DNA from: Rhodobacteraceae bacterium HLUCCA12
GTDB lineage: Bacteria; Pseudomonadota; Alphaproteobacteria; Rhodobacterales; Rhodobacteraceae
Direction: 5' to 3'
DNA: 64,000 nt
NCBI GenBank assembly: GCA_001314715.1
Contig: LJSV01000004.1
Location: 1-64,000, forward strand
Shown here: positions 61,823 to 64,000 of the stretch, piece after piece
Layout: every line of letters starts with the position of its first letter
How positions within the stretch are numbered: the first letter of the stretch is position 1
The notes under the pieces: generated by a model
What the model was told of the DNA's origin: nothing
The model's input: only the letters and a program-made list of their open reading frames with translations
The model's database searches: none
Made by a program: the position numbers and the translations under genes

Positions 61823-63127
61823 TCAATCCAGCCCCTCGGGCTGCCCCACGACAATGAAATGCAACGCATCCGGCTTGATCAAGCGCTCGGCCACGCGGTG
61901 AACATCCTCCAGCGTCACATCGCGCACCAGCTCGTTGCGGACATTCACATAGTCGATGTCGAAGCCCTGAAACTGCATCGACGCCAGGATCGACGCGATC
62001 GCGCCATTGCCATCGAATCGCAGCGGATAAGCGCCGGTCAGATAGGTCTTGATGCGTTCCAGATCGGCCTCTGTTATGCCGCCATCGGCCAGCCATTGCC
62101 ATTCGTCGCGCATCAGTTCCACCACCTCGGCGGCGGTCGCATTGTCGGTCGAAAGCCGGCCTTGAAAACTGTCGCCATGCGCCGCCGATGCCAGCGACGT
62201 GCCGACACCATAGGTCAGCCCGCGGCGTTCGCGCAGTTCGCGCATCAGCCGGGTGCCGAACCGCCCGCCGCCAAACACCTCGTTCATCACGAAAGCGGTC
62301 AGAAAATCGGGATCGTCGCGCGGGATCCCCGCATGGCCAAAGGCGATCACCGATTGCGGGCCGTCATGCGGTATGACCGTGACCCCGCCATCAAGCGTGA
62401 ATTCAGCATAATCGGGCAACGGCTCTGTCGCCGCGGGCAGATCGCCCAGCAGGCGATCCAGAATTTCGCCCAGTTCCTCGGCGGAAATGTCGCCCGCCGC
62501 CCCCACCAGAACCCGGTCGCGGGTCAGGGCCGTCTCATGTGCCGCGCGAATGTCGTCGATCTCCAGCGACGCGACCGAATCCGGCGTACCGTCGCTGGGC
62601 CGCGCATAGGGATGCCCCTGATAGGCCCGTTCATTGAAGGCGCGGCTGGCGATCGCCTGCGGATTGCGCGCCGCCCGTTCAAGCGATGCAATCTGTTGCC
62701 TGCGCGCACGCTCCAGCGCGGCGGCGTCGAAGCGCGGCTCGATCAGGGCACTGCGGGCCAAGTCGATGACTGCATCGCGGTTTTCGCTCAGGGTCCGGAT
62801 CGACAGCGACACCGTATCGCGCCCGGCATCGAAATCCACGCTGCCGGCAAGGGATTCAAGCGACTCGGCGTATTCCTGTGCGTCAAGATCGCCCGCCCCC
62901 TCGGACAACAGACCCGCCATCATCGACACTGCCCCCTCGGCCTCATCGGCATCCAGATTGGCCCCGCCGGGAAAGATCAGCTCGATGGCGACAAACGGGA
63001 TCGAGTCGTCCTGAACCAGCCAGGCCGAGACCCCACCGGGCGAGGTGACGGGCTCGATGTCGATTTCCGCGTGCAACGGGGTTGCCAGAAACGCGGCCAC
63101 GGCAAAGGGTTTAAGGATATGCATCAA
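61823..63127 (-). CDS. M16 family peptidase-like protein lacking the HxxEH zinc motif
   Basis: Signal peptide; ELIFPGGANLDADEAEGAVSMMAGLLSEGAGD at the HxxEH position; LRERRGLTYGVGTSL second-domain motif. Confidence 0.9.
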   Translation of the reverse strand: MMHILKPFAVAAFLATPLHAEIDIEPVTSPGGVSAWLVQDDSIPFVAIELIFPGGANLDADEAEGAVSMMAGLLSEGAGDLDAQEYAESLESLAGSVDFDAGRDTVSLSIRTLSENRDAVIDLARSALIEPRFDAAALERARRQQIASLERAARNPQAIASRAFNERAYQGHPYARPSDGTPDSVASLEIDDIRAAHETALTRDRVLVGAAGDISAEELGEILDRLLGDLPAATEPLPDYAEFTLDGGVTVIPHDGPQSVIAFGHAGIPRDDPDFLTAFVMNEVFGGGRFGTRLMRELRERRGLTYGVGTSLASAAHGDSFQGRLSTDNATAAEVVELMRDEWQWLADGGITEADLERIKTYLTGAYPLRFDGNGAIASILASMQFQGFDIDYVNVRNELVRDVTLEDVHRVAERLIKPDALHFIVVGQPEGLD

Positions 63128-64000
63128 TCGTCTTCTCCCATCAGCCAGCCGGTCACCGACGCGCGCCGGTCCAGATCGCGCGCTGCGGCCAGGATCTCGT
63201 CGGGCGTAATGTCCTGCAAAACCTCGATCCAGGCTTCGGAATCCGCAAGCGTCAAGCCCGTCGCCAGATCGGCGCCTATAGTGCGTGCACGGGCGGCGAC
63301 ATCGTCGCGCTCATAGATTTCGGCCGCACGCAACTGCATGCGCACGCGCTCAAGCTGGTCCATATCGACGCCGGTTTCCAGAAACTCGGCAAAGGCGTCG
63401 TCAAGCGCGTCTTCGGCCTCCTGCATGCCGACATCTTGCGCCGGCGCGATCCCCAGAACGAACACGCCGTGATCCAGCGCCGTTCCGCTGTACCCGGCCC
63501 AAGCCGACAGCGCGACGCCCTCATCATAGGTCAGACGCCGTTCCAGAACCGAGGTCTGCGCGCTCCCCCCCAAGAGCGCCGCAAGCACCTGATAGGCCGC
63601 CGCCTCGCGCTGGTCGCCGGGGCGGCGATTGGGGGCAAGATACATGCGGTTGACATAGGGCTGCCCCACACGCCCGTCGCGCAGGATCAGCCGCCGTTCG
63701 GCCTGTTGCGTGGGCTCCAGTGGGCGAACGCGCTCATCCAGATCGGGATTTGCGGGAATCGCGCCGTAATGCCGTTCGGCCAGATCGCGCACCTCGTCCG
63801 CATCGACATCGCCCGCAACGACCAGAACAGCATTGTTCGGCGCATAATGCTTGCGATAGAAGTCCTCGGCGATCGTGTCGTCGAGTTGTTCCATCTCATG
63901 CCGCCAGCCGATGATCGGAATGCCATAGGGATGGTTTTGAAACAGTGCTGCGCGCATCTGTTCGTTGAAAACCCCCTCGGGGCGGCTTTCAAGGCTCTGT
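63124..64000 (-). CDS. M16 family metallopeptidase, C-terminal part (truncated by window end)
   Basis: Reads through window end (..ESLESRPEGVFNEQMRAALFQNHPYGIPIIGWRHEMEQL); NNAVLVVAGDVDADEVRDLAERHYG. Confidence 0.9.
   Translation of the reverse strand, partial: QSLESRPEGVFNEQMRAALFQNHPYGIPIIGWRHEMEQLDDTIAEDFYRKHYAPNNAVLVVAGDVDADEVRDLAERHYGAIPANPDLDERVRPLEPTQQAERRLILRDGRVGQPYVNRMYLAPNRRPGDQREAAAYQVLAALLGGSAQTSVLERRLTYDEGVALSAWAGYSGTALDHGVFVLGIAPAQDVGMQEAEDALDDAFAEFLETGVDMDQLERVRMQLRAAEIYERDDVAARARTIGADLATGLTLADSEAWIEVLQDITPDEILAAARDLDRRASVTGWLMGEDD

Overview
The window is a GC-rich alphaproteobacterial chromosome segment, most likely Rhodobacterales (Rhodobacteraceae/Paracoccaceae) judging from protein sequences and gene order. 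It is almost entirely chromosomal gene clusters. I saw no phage, transposase, integrase, plasmid or CRISPR signal. Minus strand, ~1-20.8 kb: the translation/transcription supercluster tRNA-Trp - (sulfotransferase-like gene) - secE - nusG - rplKA - rplJL - rpoB - rpoC - (EamA, rhamnosyl-transferase-like gene) - rpsL - rpsG - fusA - tuf (partial), plus mtaB and dapF. Then follow TauE/EamA transporters, a DctPQM TRAP transporter, an AEC permease, dnaK-dnaJ, radC, a PBP/OmpA-like protein with an unknown envelope protein beside secA, a peptidyl-prolyl isomerase, argJ, mutT, kynU and kynA, an L,D-transpeptidase, an iorAB-like molybdenum hydroxylase, a pterin dehydratase, a peroxiredoxin, an FAD reductase, rsmD, a GNAT/FemAB-like gene, a methyltransferase, cobD, and a DUF3775 gene. 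Near the end is a five-gene overlapping operon (amine oxidase/DUF1365/MFS/DUF3833/SDR) divergent from an ECF sigma factor/ChrR pair, then rmuC, mutL and a pair of M16 peptidases. The most informative non-coding signals are: (i) two divergent promoter-like sites, TRATCC-N17-GTATYC, with identical spacing between the sigma/ChrR genes and the five-gene operon; (ii) two inverted copies of a composite palindromic intergenic repeat flanking mutT-kynU; (iii) a second palindrome type (GGRTGGGC..GCCCAYCC) in the fusA-tuf and rpoB-rpoC spacers; and (iv) an intrinsic terminator splitting secE from nusG. I found no clear wholly new system. The ECF/ChrR locus and the secA-linked PBP-OmpA/unknown pair are the best follow-up targets.
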